Assembly (NCBI GenBank): GCA_031261705.1
Contig: JAISJD010000008.1
Span: forward strand, 1 to 64,000
DNA length: 64,000 nucleotides
Direction: 5' to 3'
Origin: Lactobacillales bacterium
Lineage (GTDB): Bacteria; Bacillota; Bacilli; Lactobacillales; Streptococcaceae
Part shown: positions 28,801-39,487 of the stretch, in pieces
Numbering within the stretch: the stretch's first letter is position 1
Layout: the number at the start of each line of letters is the position of its first letter
Position numbers and translations under genes: made by a program
Notes under the pieces: generated by a model
What the model was told of the DNA's origin: nothing
The model's database searches: none
Seen by the model: the letters and a program-made list of their open reading frames with translations, nothing else

Positions 28801-30087
28801 TTAAGCTGCTATCCCTTTTTCTTCCTTTACTTCACGGTCGTCGGCAATTTTGAAAAATGGTAGCCATAAGAAATAATTAACCACAATAATCACCAAACCG
28901 ACTAAAAACAATTTCACTCCACCACAAAGAAACATTTTAATAATTGATGGAGTTGTCCAAGGCATAATAATAAAAGGATTAAATTTGCTTAAATCAATTA
29001 ATTTATAAGCCAGAATTGCCGTTCCACCCATTAATGCTGGTGATAGTACCATTGGGAAAAAGAAAAGTGGATTCATCATAATCGGCATACCGAAAACAAG
29101 AGGCTCATTAATATTAAAAATACTTGGCACTACGCAAAGCTTGAATAATTCTTTATAGCGTTGAGATTTCGACCGAATCATCGCAATTACAAGACCATAC
29201 GTACTTCCTTGACCTCCAAAACCATTTCCAATCACTAATGAAATAATACTAAATAGTAAAAATGGTAAAGCTTTATTTTGTGCGTAGGCTTCTTGATTTG
29301 CAAGGCCATTTGCTAAAAATAAAGGTGTTACAACACCATAAATCATATTTGGATGAATACCAAAGAACCATAAAAGATTGGCTAAAGTAAAGATAATGAT
29401 TAACGCTCCAGCATTAGCTGTTAATTGTTGTAATGGTGCTTGGATTAACGAACTAATAAAGGTGAAAATATCTCCGCGTAAGAATGGAATGTAAGCAAAG
29501 GCTAAACGAATTAAGAAAAAAATGATGAAAATAAGCCCTGATAAAATTGACGGTCTAAGGGATTCAGTGACATTGGTTGGTACTGAGTCCGGTAATTTCA
29601 CGACAATATTTTTACGATTGAAAAAGACATATAAAAGACTGGTAATGTATGCAACAAGAATGGCTACTAATAAACCCGTTCCTCCTGTATAGGTTGTTTG
29701 GAAGGCTTCAATAGGGTTCCCGTTGATAATAAGTATTTGCGGCATAACTATAAAAAAACTTGCAACCGATAATAGTCCAGCTGGTAGTGGGTTGTATTCG
29801 CTTTTCTTCGCATAAATATAAGCGAAATTAAAAGCGACAAAAATTGACAACGCATTTAATGTAGCTCCTTGCACCGCTGTAAAATGTGCATAAAGCCCAA
29901 TTTTTTCTAAATGCTCTTTCCAACCTGGAACTGGAAAATTTCCGACAATCATGAGAACTGCAGCACCTAATGTAATCGGAGTAATTTGCATAAATGCTTC
30001 TGCTAAAGTACTGAAAAATTTACTCTTATTCATAAACATAGCTACTGGAGCTAAAAATTTGTTTAAAAATTTTTCTAACTTATCCAT
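28801..30087 (-). CDS. celB: PTS cellobiose/lactose-type enzyme IIC
   Basis: The 428-residue polytopic protein is an EIIC of the lactose/cellobiose PTS family, the membrane channel that moves the sugar during phosphorylation. Typical conserved stretches are the IHPNMIYGVVTPLFLANGL loop and NINEPLVFGMPIMMNP, which carries the conserved Glu of the substrate site. No EIIA or EIIB gene is adjacent, so soluble partners must be encoded elsewhere. It has its own promoter with an overlapping cre site. The gene is convergent with the RpiR regulator, with 21 bp between their ends. Confidence 0.9.
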   Translation of the reverse strand: MDKLEKFLNKFLAPVAMFMNKSKFFSTLAEAFMQITPITLGAAVLMIVGNFPVPGWKEHLEKIGLYAHFTAVQGATLNALSIFVAFNFAYIYAKKSEYNPLPAGLLSVASFFIVMPQILIINGNPIEAFQTTYTGGTGLLVAILVAYITSLLYVFFNRKNIVVKLPDSVPTNVTESLRPSILSGLIFIIFFLIRLAFAYIPFLRGDIFTFISSLIQAPLQQLTANAGALIIIFTLANLLWFFGIHPNMIYGVVTPLFLANGLANQEAYAQNKALPFLLFSIISLVIGNGFGGQGSTYGLVIAMIRSKSQRYKELFKLCVVPSIFNINEPLVFGMPIMMNPLFFFPMVLSPALMGGTAILAYKLIDLSKFNPFIIMPWTTPSIIKMFLCGGVKLFLVGLVIIVVNYFLWLPFFKIADDREVKEEKGIAA

Positions 30088-30139
30088 TGTAATTCCTCTT
30101 TTCTTTTAGATATATATTCATTCTTAGAATACATTTCTA

Positions 30140-30176
30140 ACTATAACATGAGGATAAAAAAATGTAACCGCATTCT
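30140..30176 (-). promoter_or_regulatory. celB promoter with cre site
   Basis: Minus strand GTTACA (30168-30163), a 17-base spacer and TATAGT (30145-30140). ATGTAACCGCATTCT (plus strand 30162-30176) fits every position of the cre consensus WTGNAANCGNWNNCW and covers the -35, so CcpA repression is predicted. Confidence 0.7.
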
Positions 30177-30336
30177 TTGGAAGTGTGCATTTATTCGATT
30201 ATTAGAAATTAATTTCTTAAAAAAATATATTAAGGGGGACCAAAAAAACGAACGGACTTTCTGATAAGTATAATTTGAGAAAGTTTGAAATAAAAAAATA
30301 CAGAGTAAAAGAAAATCAATAACAAAAAATCATCTT

Positions 30337-31180
30337 CTACTGATAAAGTTGCTTATTGAACTCAATAATCCCAGTTGTTTTAAATTCATTAGTCACTTTC
30401 CCAATGTTACTTTCAACAGGTGTTCGCTCAAATGAAAAACCACCAATATAGCCTTGTGCTGAGGTTTGTTTAAACAAAAAATCAGCATCTAGTGGACTAT
30501 CTATAGGATCACCATAAGCCATGCGAATCACATTAGGATTAACTTTTTCACAAATTTTAAATAAGTCATTAACTATGCTTATCCCAGCTTCTAAAGAGAG
30601 AATCTTTTTTGCGCCAATAGTTCCACCACCAGTCAAACCTAAATGGACACAAATAATATCTGCACTAGCTGCTAACATTTGTTTGGTTTGAGTTTGGTCA
30701 AAGACAAAAGCAATTGTCAACAAACCTAGCTCATGGGCAAGTTTTATAGAATCAACTTCTTGAACATAACTTTCATTATTTTCCTCTAACCACTCTCTAA
30801 ATTGACTATCAAACATGCCTACAGTCGGAAAATTATTGATTCCAGCAAAACCAGTTTCTTTTATTAATGATAACCATTCTTTTTTATCAATTGTAGGTCT
30901 GTTCCGTTAAATCCAAAGAACACTGGGATATTTTTTATTCTCGGTAGAATCTCTTTTCTCCCGTAGTCCATTCCCATTTCATTAGCATTAGAAAAAGGCA
31001 AGCAGCTTGCTAAGGAGCTAACGCCCATTTGACGGAATTTTCCTGAATTTAATGCTCAAATAAAATCAGCCCCACCATTTTCTACTGATTTTGCGCTAAT
31101 CCTGAACTAGCAGCAATACCGATAATTCGTTTATCTGTATAAATAGTTCTTTTAAACTGAAGTATTCGATTCTGTCCCAC
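30337..31180 (-). pseudogene. Broken PEP-hydrolase-family TIM-barrel gene
   Basis: The family (PF09370) contains TIM-barrel proteins related to phosphoenolpyruvate hydrolases. From a GTG at 31180 with AAAGGA upstream the reading goes RIIGIAASSGLA, then a frameshift near 31085-31092. It continues KSVENGGADFI, an in-frame TGA at 31056-31058, ALNSGKFRQMGVSSLA and FFGFNGTD. A second frameshift lies near 30894-30897. From 30816 the frame is open as a 159-residue remnant with VCVHLGLTGGGTIGAKK-like barrel sequence. Three lesions make a functional product unlikely, although the C-terminal open frame could still be translated. It lies upstream of celB in the same direction. Confidence 0.8.
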
Positions 31181-31240
31181 TACAAGTAGTCCTTTCTTTA
31201 AACTTTTTTTTATTATAAACACGAATTCTTATAAAAGAAT

Positions 31241-31271
31241 AGAGTATAGAACAGCGCCTGCTCTATACTCT
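31241..31271 (-). terminator. Terminator overlapping the whiA stop codon
   Basis: A perfect 10-bp stem (AGAGTATAGA and complement) with an 11-base loop, followed on the minus strand by ATTCTTTTAT. Its first arm includes the whiA stop codon. Confidence 0.7.
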
Positions 31272-32204
31272 ATATTTTTCAACTCGAAGATTTTCTGCAA
31301 ATTCGTTAATTTTACGGATGCGATGATTGATTCCTGATTTTGAAATGGTCCCGCTTGGAATCATTTCTCCGAGCTCTTTCAAGCTTACCTCAGGATTTTC
31401 CAAACGTAGCTCGGCAATTTCTTGTAATTTCTCTGGCAGAGCATTTAGCCCTACCGTATCGGAAACATACTGAATATTTTCAAGCTGTCTTGTCGCAGCA
31501 TTAATCGTTTTGTTCATATTAGCTGTTTCACAATTTACCAACCGATTGACTGAATTACGCATATCCCGAACAATCCGAACATCCTCAAATTTCAGCATAG
31601 CATTCGTTGCTCCAATCAACGTTAAGAAATCAGCAATTTTTTCCGCCCCTTTTAAATAGGCGATATAGCCATTTCTTCGTTCCAAGGTTCCAGCATTCAA
31701 ATCAAAATAATTCAACATTTCTGCAATATCCTGATTATGATCCTCATAAACGGAATAAATCTCTAAATGATACCGGCTTGTTTCTGGATTATTCACCGAA
31801 CCACCCGCCATGAACGCCCCACGTAAATAGGAACGCATTTTTTGTGCATTTCCCTTAATATCTGGAGAAACCTTCGTTGTAAAAAACAGACCGTCTAAAA
31901 TTTCTAAATCAGCCAAAATTTCTCGAGCATCCTGCTTTAAGCGAACGATGTAGACATTATTTTTCTTCAGTTTCATTTTTCGACGAACGAGCACCTCGCT
32001 ACGCACTTCATAATGATCTTTAAGTAGGGTGAAAATTCTCCGAGCAATTGAAGCATTCTCTGTCTGCACATTTAAAACAAATTGATGATCCACTAAACTT
32101 AATGAACCATTCATCCGAATTAATGCGGCAAGTTCCGCACGGGCGTGCTCTCTATGAACTTCAAGAGAAGTCAGCTCTTTTTTTACATCTGCTGCAAATG
32201 ACAT
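31263..32204 (-). CDS. whiA: WhiA family DNA-binding protein
   Basis: WhiA combines a LAGLIDADG homing-endonuclease-like domain without nuclease function (about 20-200) and a C-terminal helix-turn-helix (about 225-310; the [20 protein letters not shown] stretch is characteristic). In Firmicutes it affects cell division and chromosome segregation. The 313-residue form starts at ATG 32204 ([11 protein letters not shown]) behind AGGAGGAG; the track to 32312 is only open frame. It is the last gene of rapZ-glmR-whiA, with 31 bp after glmR. Confidence 0.95.
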   Translation of the reverse strand: MSFAADVKKELTSLEVHREHARAELAALIRMNGSLSLVDHQFVLNVQTENASIARRIFTLLKDHYEVRSEVLVRRKMKLKKNNVYIVRLKQDAREILADLEILDGLFFTTKVSPDIKGNAQKMRSYLRGAFMAGGSVNNPETSRYHLEIYSVYEDHNQDIAEMLNYFDLNAGTLERRNGYIAYLKGAEKIADFLTLIGATNAMLKFEDVRIVRDMRNSVNRLVNCETANMNKTINAATRQLENIQYVSDTVGLNALPEKLQEIAELRLENPEVSLKELGEMIPSGTISKSGINHRIRKINEFAENLRVEKYRV

Positions 32205-32235
32205 CGGACTCCTCCTCTTTTCTTCTATAAATATT

Positions 32236-33213
32236 CTAGTACTTTGCTCCAAACACGATATTAAATAATTCTTCCACAACTTTTTCACCGTCGTGGAATA
32301 CACCACCATCACGCAGTTTTAAGAAATTAGTAGAAATCACGCGACAGCCTTCATCACGCAAGCCATTAAAATCATGTTTGACCTGTACTAAGTATTCATC
32401 ATAAATTTTTGTATCCATATATCCTTCTGGTACTTTTTCTGTATTCACAAGTACAGTATTGATAAATTTTGCATGTAAGTGGCGATGTAGCACACGCACA
32501 TGATCTGCATCGGTAAAATGCTCTGTTTCACCTTTTTGTGTCATGATATTACAAATATAAACAACTTCCGCACGAGTTGTTTTCACTGCTTCTCCAATTT
32601 CATCAATTACGAGATTAGGCAAGACACTGGTAAATAAACTCCCCGGGCCAAGTACTACCATATCTGCTTCTTGGATCGCCTTTACCACTTTTCGAGCGGC
32701 TTTCGGTTTTCCGGCACTGTACGTGTTTGTTACGTAAACATGGTCTATCGTCTTGCGATGTTCCGCAATTTTTGACTCGCCAACAACCTCTTCTCCGTCT
32801 GTAAAAACGGCATGAAGAGTTAAAGGCTCCTCTGAAGAAGGATAAACCTTTCCGTCTGTGTGCATGACCTTTGACAAGACCTGAATCGCTTCATAGGTTG
32901 AGTTATACATTTCTGAAACCGCTGCAATAATAATATTTCCGATTGCATGGTTTGCTAGATATTGATCAGATTTTTTGAAACGATATTGAAATAAATCTTG
33001 ATAAAATTTTGGCATGTCGCTCATTGCCACAAGGACATTTCGTAAATCTCCGGGAGGTGCCATACTTAGTGTTGCTCGTAAATCACCAGAGCTTCCGCCA
33101 TCATCGGCAACCGTTACCACCGCTGTAATATCTGCCTGGCGTGAACGTAAACTTTCTAAAATAACTGGAAGACCTGTTCCTCCTCCAATAATCACAATCT
33201 TCGGTCTTCTCAT
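32236..33213 (-). CDS. glmR: GlmR/YvcK gluconeogenesis factor
   Basis: GlmR (YvcK, CofD-like fold) binds UDP-GlcNAc and stimulates GlmS, tuning cell-wall precursor supply. The 325-residue protein starts [20 protein letters not shown], with the glycine-rich nucleotide-binding loop, and carries the family [13 protein letters not shown] and [12 protein letters not shown] motifs. The start at 33213 overlaps the rapZ stop as ATGA, giving translational coupling; the longer frame to 33339 is inside rapZ. The order rapZ-glmR-whiA is conserved across Firmicutes. Confidence 0.95.
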   Translation of the reverse strand: MRRPKIVIIGGGTGLPVILESLRSRQADITAVVTVADDGGSSGDLRATLSMAPPGDLRNVLVAMSDMPKFYQDLFQYRFKKSDQYLANHAIGNIIIAAVSEMYNSTYEAIQVLSKVMHTDGKVYPSSEEPLTLHAVFTDGEEVVGESKIAEHRKTIDHVYVTNTYSAGKPKAARKVVKAIQEADMVVLGPGSLFTSVLPNLVIDEIGEAVKTTRAEVVYICNIMTQKGETEHFTDADHVRVLHRHLHAKFINTVLVNTEKVPEGYMDTKIYDEYLVQVKHDFNGLRDEGCRVISTNFLKLRDGGVFHDGEKVVEELFNIVFGAKY

Positions 33214-34115
33214 GAACGATTTACCGTCTCTTTCCTCTTGTCTTTGTCCCGATGTGTAATATTTACATGATAATGCTCCGATAGTTCTTTTCCAACCCTC
33301 TCTGTAAACGCCACAGAACGATGCTGACCACCTGTACAACCAATCGCAATCGTCAAGCTACTTTTTCCTTCTTTTTCATAGCCCGGCAGAATTGGGTTAA
33401 GCATTGCCATAAAGTTTTGATAAAAATCTTCCGATTCGGGAGAGTTCATCACATAGTCGTAAACGGCTTTATCTTGTCCTGTCAATGCTCGTAGTTCCGG
33501 CACATAATGCGGGTTCGGCAAAAATCGCACGTCCATAACAATATCCGCATCAATTGGTAAACCATATTTAAACCCAAAAGATAACATCTCTACACGAAAT
33601 TGATGCGATTGTTCTTCTTTAAATTCTTTTATAATTTGTGCACGAAGCTGACGTGGGGTTAAATTGCTTGTATTAATCACAATTTGTGAAAACGCGCGAA
33701 TAGGACGTAATAACTCACGTTCCTTTTTCACACCGTCAAGCACCAAACCATCTACTGCTAACGGATGAGAACGTCTTGTTTCCTTATATCTCGCCACCAA
33801 TTCATTATCATCTGCATCCAAAAACAACAACCTAAAATCAACATTAGGGTCGTCTGTTATTTGATTGAGAATATTTTGCATTTCACTGAAAAATGAGCGT
33901 GAACGCATATCAATCACGAGTGCTAGCTGCGTAAGCGTGCCACTTTCACGAATCAATTCCATAAATTTTGGTAGTAAAGCTGGAGGCATATTATCAATGG
34001 CGAAGTAGCCCATGTCTTCAAAGCTTTGAATCGCTACGGTTTTTCCGGCACCACTCATCCCAGTAATAATCGCTAACTCTACTTTTGGTGTTTCTTGTTT
34101 ATCTGTCAATTTCAT
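33210..34115 (-). CDS. rapZ: RapZ/YvcJ P-loop nucleotide-binding protein
   Basis: The 301-residue protein has a Walker A loop ([15 protein letters not shown], about 18-32) and the conserved C-terminal domain with [13 protein letters not shown] and the HVNITHRD ending. In E. coli RapZ controls the small RNA GlmZ; in Firmicutes the YvcJ homologue binds nucleotides and affects competence, with the RNA role unproven. It heads the rapZ-glmR-whiA operon. Upstream, the 180 bp to the pilus locus terminator contain a TATTATAG-like AT-rich region but no clear promoter that I would defend. Confidence 0.93.
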   Translation of the reverse strand: MKLTDKQETPKVELAIITGMSGAGKTVAIQSFEDMGYFAIDNMPPALLPKFMELIRESGTLTQLALVIDMRSRSFFSEMQNILNQITDDPNVDFRLLFLDADDNELVARYKETRRSHPLAVDGLVLDGVKKERELLRPIRAFSQIVINTSNLTPRQLRAQIIKEFKEEQSHQFRVEMLSFGFKYGLPIDADIVMDVRFLPNPHYVPELRALTGQDKAVYDYVMNSPESEDFYQNFMAMLNPILPGYEKEGKSSLTIAIGCTGGQHRSVAFTERVGKELSEHYHVNITHRDKDKRKETVNRS

Positions 34116-34265
34116 CCCATCCTTTCATTATAAGAGCAGATGAATTTTCTATTTTCTTTGCTCAATTCACTAGATTGAACCTTCATCGACGATTTGATGT
34201 TAGTATACATATTATAGCACACTCCGGGCGTGTCCGAAACTTTTATTATAGATGACTAAAGAAAA

Positions 34266-34289
34266 GAGGTTAGAAATTTCTAACCCCTC
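34266..34289 (-). terminator. Terminator of the pilus operon
   Basis: GAGGGGTTAGAAA pairs with TTTCTAACCTC with a single bulge, followed on the minus strand by TTTTC. It lies just past the last pilus gene. Confidence 0.75.
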
Positions 34290-34294
34290 AACTA

Positions 34295-37123
34295 CTATAT
34301 TCTGTATGATTTTTTACTATTCACTTTGTAAGCAATTAGGCTTATCACTAAGATAAGTATCATCGCTCCGATAATAATAACAAACTTCATTCCGCTACCA
34401 CCAGTAACTGGCAGAAGACTTTTATCTTTAGATGTATTAATTACTTCGAGCTTACCATCTTGATTCACATCAAAAACAATTCCATCTTTTATTTCATCTT
34501 TTGATGAAATAGTTGGTGCTAAGTCTAAGGTAAATTGATTAGTCACCTCTTCTTCAGGATTTTTACTTATATCCCAAACCTTTTCATTTTCTATCGCATA
34601 AATGTATTCTTTTCCCTCAAAGTCATATTTTGGAAGCCCAGTAACTACTGCTGAAAAATCATTGTCATTCGTTAAAACCAATTGTGGTCCTTTATAATTT
34701 TCGTCCAAAATTTTAACAGGAGGTTTTGCATCATTTTCTGTGTAACGAACTACATCAAAGGTTACTTTATAATTTTTGATAGTTATGTCATCGTCCGTTA
34801 CCGTCCAACTCTTTTTCACCTCAAGCTGAGTGGTTACTAACTCATCAATTATTTCAGTCTCATAGTGATATGTCTTTCCATTTTCAGCAACTATTACTTC
34901 AAAAGGTTTGAATAAACTATAACCCGTTTTTCCTTTTGTTTCTGAAATAATATACGTACCGTATGGAAGATTTTTTATTTCAAAGAATCCATTTTTTCCT
35001 GTCATTGCGGTATATTTTTTAGAAGAATCAGATTTTAAAGTTGCGGTAATTTCTACACCTTCCAAGGCTGGACCTTTTGAAGCATCTGGTGTTCCTCCAC
35101 GTTTAATCCCTGAAATATCTCCTTTAATTACCTCATCCTTAGCCGTTTTTTCGATTGAAACTACCGCTGTTGAGCCTGATACAACACTAAAGGAAATTTT
35201 TTCGTCATTCAATTGATAACCGGTTGGAGCTTTCGTTTCTAACCAATAGTAATCACCCAAAGCAAGATGATCCACTTCAATGCTTCTTCCATCTGCTTGA
35301 ACCACAATCTCGTCGTTTTTGCCAACATCTGTTCCAACCTTTATGACTGCCTTTGATTCAGATTTTTTCACTGGCGTACCATCTTTATGGAATAAACTAA
35401 ATTCTGCTCCCGAAAGAGAAGCATCGCCTTGTGGTTTATCGCCAGTTTCTGCATCTGTTTTCTCAAGTTTTATATTTCCAGTAAGTTCTTGATTGGTAAT
35501 CTTCACTATCATGGAAACTGTCGCTACATCTTTATTATATTTCAAAGTCACAACCGCTGTTTCTGGATTAATCGCAAAGCCTGGACTTGAAGCGACTTCT
35601 TTAACAAAATAAGTCCCAAGTGGCAAATCTCCTACTTCTGCTTTCCCATTAGCATCTGTTACTAAAGTGGCTACTAGTTTTCCAGCATCCGAAGTTCCCT
35701 CATAAATATTGAACTTATTGCCTGCTAATGTGTAATTTCCATTCCACATTGTATTGCCCGACTCTTCTCCACTCTTTTCAATCTTTATTTTCCCTTTTTG
35801 AGCATGGTCAATATATTTGAAAACAATGGTTTGATTGGCTTTAACAATTTTTGTTGTTTTTTCTTTATCATCAATTAAGTAACCATTCGGCGCAGTAATT
35901 TCTGACACTGTTACTTCAGAATCTTCAGTAACATTAGCAAGCTTTACTAATCCGTTAGCATCAGATGTATAATTTTTTGAGCCTTGCCCATTAATATCAA
36001 CTGCGAAAACCGCTCCTGCTAAAGGTTGACCGTTTTCGTCGACTTTTTCAATTTGCACATTTCCTTTACCAAGCACAAGCTCTGCATTTGCAGAAATGCT
36101 TGCTTTTTCATTGGTATGTGCATTTAGTAGAGACTGTGAATCAATTCCTCCAGCTTTGTTGTTATCTGATCTAATAGTAAGCTTTGTGCCAGGCAAGCCG
36201 GTGACTTTTAAGCTAACTTCCACTTTTCCAGTTGTTCCGCTATTATAGACAATTTCCGGAAAAGCTGTTCCATTTTCAACCGAAGCTGTAGTTGTTCCTC
36301 CTACAAAGGTAGCATTGCCGGAAGTGATTGTCGCTTGAACTGTGTAATCTTTCCCATTTGACGTTTTTTTACCAGTAAAAGTTTTACCACTAGCAGCAAG
36401 AACTTCATAGCTCAAAACAGCTTGATTCGCAGCACTTGTACTTTTCTTTAAAGTGACATTTGAAAATTTATAGGGTCCGTAGTTTCTCTTGGCATCAGTC
36501 ATTAATTCCTCCGCTAAAGTAGAAATTTTCGTAAGAATATCACTGTCGTAAGCAACTTTAAATGAAGTCCAACGAGTTTTATTCACTTCATACTTAGACT
36601 CACGAAGATTGTAGTGAATAGCGGCATTATTTATATACATTGAACGGCTATTAATTGGCGATTTATGCATATGTTTAGAATCTGCTGAAGAACCCTCTGA
36701 CAAGTCACTTGCTCCAGATTGACCATAAGTATGGATCAAGTAGGCGTATTTAGCAGAATAGGCGTCATCAATAGTTACCTCATCTGGTAATTTTCCCCAT
36801 GGTAAGTCCATTGAATAATTGATTGCCACACAGTAAATCAGTGGATTCGTCTTGTCACCTGAATAATATGCCCCCATATTTTCAGATGAAACCTCATACT
36901 TATCGTTTGCTAAATAATGTCCTACCAATAAATCTCCATGTGGATCCTTTAAAGGCGATTGTACGACATGTGCACGTTCATAAGTATCCACATCAAAATG
37001 GGTCTTAACCTCAGCATTCGCCACTTGTGGCACAGATAGGAATAAAGCAAACACCGCACTTAACAAGAATGAAAAGCCGATAATGATTTGTTTTAATTTC
37101 GTTTTAATTTTCTTCACCCCCAA
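34295..37123 (-). CDS. LPxTG-anchored, multi-Cna_B pilus tip or ancillary adhesin
   Basis: This 942-residue surface protein has a signal peptide ending VANA (about residue 38). A thioester-like N-terminal domain follows, with Cys in LIYCVAINY. Then come four or five SpaA/Cna_B modules, each with a lysine start (for example GNVQIEKVDENGQPLAGAVF) and an E-box (VSEITAPNGY, YWLETKAPTGY, ISETKGKTGY). It ends with the sortase signal LPVTG, a membrane segment and a basic tail. The usual thioester Gln (TQxAIW) appears as YINNAAIHY here, so the thioester may be absent. It is the largest, last gene of the pilus operon and the likely adhesin. The start is uncertain (TTG 37123 or GTG 37117). Confidence 0.85.
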   Translation of the reverse strand: MGVKKIKTKLKQIIIGFSFLLSAVFALFLSVPQVANAEVKTHFDVDTYERAHVVQSPLKDPHGDLLVGHYLANDKYEVSSENMGAYYSGDKTNPLIYCVAINYSMDLPWGKLPDEVTIDDAYSAKYAYLIHTYGQSGASDLSEGSSADSKHMHKSPINSRSMYINNAAIHYNLRESKYEVNKTRWTSFKVAYDSDILTKISTLAEELMTDAKRNYGPYKFSNVTLKKSTSAANQAVLSYEVLAASGKTFTGKKTSNGKDYTVQATITSGNATFVGGTTTASVENGTAFPEIVYNSGTTGKVEVSLKVTGLPGTKLTIRSDNNKAGGIDSQSLLNAHTNEKASISANAELVLGKGNVQIEKVDENGQPLAGAVFAVDINGQGSKNYTSDANGLVKLANVTEDSEVTVSEITAPNGYLIDDKEKTTKIVKANQTIVFKYIDHAQKGKIKIEKSGEESGNTMWNGNYTLAGNKFNIYEGTSDAGKLVATLVTDANGKAEVGDLPLGTYFVKEVASSPGFAINPETAVVTLKYNKDVATVSMIVKITNQELTGNIKLEKTDAETGDKPQGDASLSGAEFSLFHKDGTPVKKSESKAVIKVGTDVGKNDEIVVQADGRSIEVDHLALGDYYWLETKAPTGYQLNDEKISFSVVSGSTAVVSIEKTAKDEVIKGDISGIKRGGTPDASKGPALEGVEITATLKSDSSKKYTAMTGKNGFFEIKNLPYGTYIISETKGKTGYSLFKPFEVIVAENGKTYHYETEIIDELVTTQLEVKKSWTVTDDDITIKNYKVTFDVVRYTENDAKPPVKILDENYKGPQLVLTNDNDFSAVVTGLPKYDFEGKEYIYAIENEKVWDISKNPEEEVTNQFTLDLAPTISSKDEIKDGIVFDVNQDGKLEVINTSKDKSLLPVTGGSGMKFVIIIGAMILILVISLIAYKVNSKKSYRI

Positions 37124-37132
37124 TAAATCATT

Positions 37133-38251
37133 TTATTTTTTTTCTTCATTAAATCTTTTTCGCTTATGAAAATAAAGAAACGCCAGTTGAAGTAAAATAG
37201 CTATTCCAAGAACTGTTGCACCATTTCTTATAGCTTCCCCCGTTTCTGGAAGAAGGTGTTCTTCATTACTTGGTGTTACAGGTTTATTCGGCTTTTCTTC
37301 CTTGGGTGTTTCATGGAAATCATTATAAACAATCGCCTCATCCATTGAGGTTGTCTTGTCTTCTACCGTAATCATCACAGGTTCCGTAGTATTCTCTGGA
37401 ATCGTCACCTTAATTTGTAAAGCTTCCTTTGTAATTTCATAATTTTCAACGGTACTAATTTCTTCAAAGTAGTATGTCCCTGCTGAAAGAAAGCGACTGT
37501 TCGTTGAAACTTTCCCAGATTTATCAGAAGTAAAAATAGTTACTTCCTCGCTATTTGCCTCTTTCACCCAATGATTGTTCGCATTGTCTGCCACATCTTC
37601 ATGTAGGTACCAGCGTTTTCCTGTTTCATCTACTTTGTAAAGACGGAATTTTGCCCCTTCTAAAGCACCTAAATCTTTTTTTGAATAATAATCACGTCCA
37701 TGTTTATAAAAATATGGATTACGGGCATATTCATAATTTTTAGGATACAAGTCAATCGTTGTCATTGCTGTTCCATCTTCATTATTCAGTGGAAAACTAA
37801 TTAACATTGGTTGCGCCACTTCTTTAGCAATTGCTGGTTTTCCCGTTTCAATAATAAGATAACTAGCATTTTTTCCATTTGATAAAGAGGAAATAATGAA
37901 ATCAGCTTCTCCTTTTATCCCTTTTTCTCCAGTAACACCACGAGATACTTCTTCATTTTCAAACGGAGCAATCCCCTTGTTGGTGAATAGTTCAATTAAG
38001 CTATCCCTTGTTTCCCCACTTTCAATAAGAGCTGTCACATCATAAACGGTAAATTCAGCTCCATCCAAGGGAGTTCCAGTCTTGGGAGTTACGGGCACTC
38101 CCGCATTATCAATTACTGTTGTATCATTTTCATCTAGTAAAATTTTATGAAGCCGTAAATTTACATCGCCAGCTTCCGCATACACCGTATTTCCAATGAA
38201 TAAAACCAAGCCCATTAATCCAAGAAACAAGATATTTCTTATTTTTCTCAT
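37133..38251 (-). CDS. Ancillary pilin with LPETG anchor
   Basis: The 372-residue protein has a signal peptide (to about residue 25, VYAEA), Cna_B-type domains and a C-terminal LPETG signal with membrane segment and KRKRF tail. A YPKN element (IDLYPKNYEYARNP, about 167) matches the pilin motif that supplies the joining lysine in polymerised pilins, and an E-box lies in YYFEEISTVENYEI. It could be a second polymerisable pilin or the basal subunit. GGAGGTG precedes the ATG. It is flanked by the sortase and the large adhesin genes. Confidence 0.85.
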   Translation of the reverse strand: MRKIRNILFLGLMGLVLFIGNTVYAEAGDVNLRLHKILLDENDTTVIDNAGVPVTPKTGTPLDGAEFTVYDVTALIESGETRDSLIELFTNKGIAPFENEEVSRGVTGEKGIKGEADFIISSLSNGKNASYLIIETGKPAIAKEVAQPMLISFPLNNEDGTAMTTIDLYPKNYEYARNPYFYKHGRDYYSKKDLGALEGAKFRLYKVDETGKRWYLHEDVADNANNHWVKEANSEEVTIFTSDKSGKVSTNSRFLSAGTYYFEEISTVENYEITKEALQIKVTIPENTTEPVMITVEDKTTSMDEAIVYNDFHETPKEEKPNKPVTPSNEEHLLPETGEAIRNGATVLGIAILLQLAFLYFHKRKRFNEEKK

Positions 38252-38305
38252 CCTCTTTACACCTCCCTTTCACTTAAATGAAAAATAGCTTCTATAAAGT
38301 TATTT

Positions 38306-39463
38306 TTATATTCTCTTTTTTAATCGCTGAGATTTTACCCTTCCAATTCTTGTTAACTTAAAAACGAATCTCTGGAAGTTCCCTTTTGCTTCAAACTTGA
38401 AGACAAATTTTGGTAAATCATTTCTACCATTCATTTGTCGAACCAAGTAATTTCCTCTTGGTAAATCAGTAAACGTTACACGCTTCGTTTCCACATCTGG
38501 TAATACGACGAACGGTTTTTCTTTTCTATATAATATCTTTTTATCTTCAGAAAAAAGAGCGTATCTATCCCCCGGATGCACACCTAATCTAGCCACAACA
38601 AAAGTTAAATCTCTGCGTTGACGTTTCATCATCCAATGAAGAATCATCCAGATAGCAATAAAAAGAAACAAAGCTACAAAAGCAATTATTCCAATAATTA
38701 CCGCACGCCCTCGAATTGTTTCTTCAGCTTTTATTTTTTTTATTTTCTCTAATGTTTCGGGTGTAAACGGAACTCGAGTGCCAGTCACTAATAAGCGTTT
38801 GGAATTAATCCCAATAGGTACGCAAGTCACTAACGTTGCTAAATCGCGCCCTTTTTCTCGCTTAATAGACGTTGTATCATTAGGCTTCACTTCTCGAATA
38901 TCATAAACCTTATAAGCTAAATATTTGTTCCCCACAAAAAGGATGAATAAATCATCCTCTTTAATATTGGGAACATCTGTAAAAAGTCGAGCTGTCGGAA
39001 TACCAGAATGTCCTGTAATCACTGTATGAGTCCCGTCACCGCCATCTGGAAAATTCGACCCATTTAGCCACCCTGCTCCATGCTCCATAAATTTATCCTC
39101 CACAGAATCAAAAATTGGCATTTGAATATGGATAGTTGGAAGATAAATCTCACCAATCGTATGCTTAATTAACTCTTTATTCGTGTTCGGATTCGTGATG
39201 GGTAAAGCCTTTAAGCCAACTTCTGAGTATGGATTCGCCAAGGCTTTGCTCATTACCTTATTTTCACGTTTTGCATTTTCTTTTGCTAATTGTTGCGTAG
39301 AGAGTTGTTCTTTTTGAAACTCACGCATTGTTGCTTCATTTTTTAAATCATTAAAAAAATTCGCCCAAATCGGACAAGTGATTAGAGCAATTCCAACAAA
39401 CGCAAGAAAAACAATCACCCATTGAACAATAAAATCAAGCGTTTCTTTTTTTCGAGAGTGCAT
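38306..39463 (-). CDS. srtC: Class C pilin-polymerising sortase
   Basis: The 385-residue enzyme joins pilin subunits through LPxTG cleavage. It has an N-terminal membrane segment, a sortase core with catalytic His in ITGHSG, Cys in TLVTCVPIG and Arg in LLVTGTRVPF, and a second C-terminal membrane segment (about 250-275), as in class C enzymes. The lid region before the core reads ANPYSEVG, whereas most class C lids have a DP(F/W/Y) motif, so Asn replaces Asp. A 100-residue tail after the second membrane segment is longer than usual. It lies between the major and ancillary pilin genes. Confidence 0.9.
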   Translation of the reverse strand: MHSRKKETLDFIVQWVIVFLAFVGIALITCPIWANFFNDLKNEATMREFQKEQLSTQQLAKENAKRENKVMSKALANPYSEVGLKALPITNPNTNKELIKHTIGEIYLPTIHIQMPIFDSVEDKFMEHGAGWLNGSNFPDGGDGTHTVITGHSGIPTARLFTDVPNIKEDDLFILFVGNKYLAYKVYDIREVKPNDTTSIKREKGRDLATLVTCVPIGINSKRLLVTGTRVPFTPETLEKIKKIKAEETIRGRAVIIGIIAFVALFLFIAIWMILHWMMKRQRRDLTFVVARLGVHPGDRYALFSEDKKILYRKEKPFVVLPDVETKRVTFTDLPRGNYLVRQMNGRNDLPKFVFKFEAKGNFQRFVFKLTRIGRVKSQRLKKRI

Positions 39464-39487
39464 CTAATCACCTACCCTTTACTCTTT

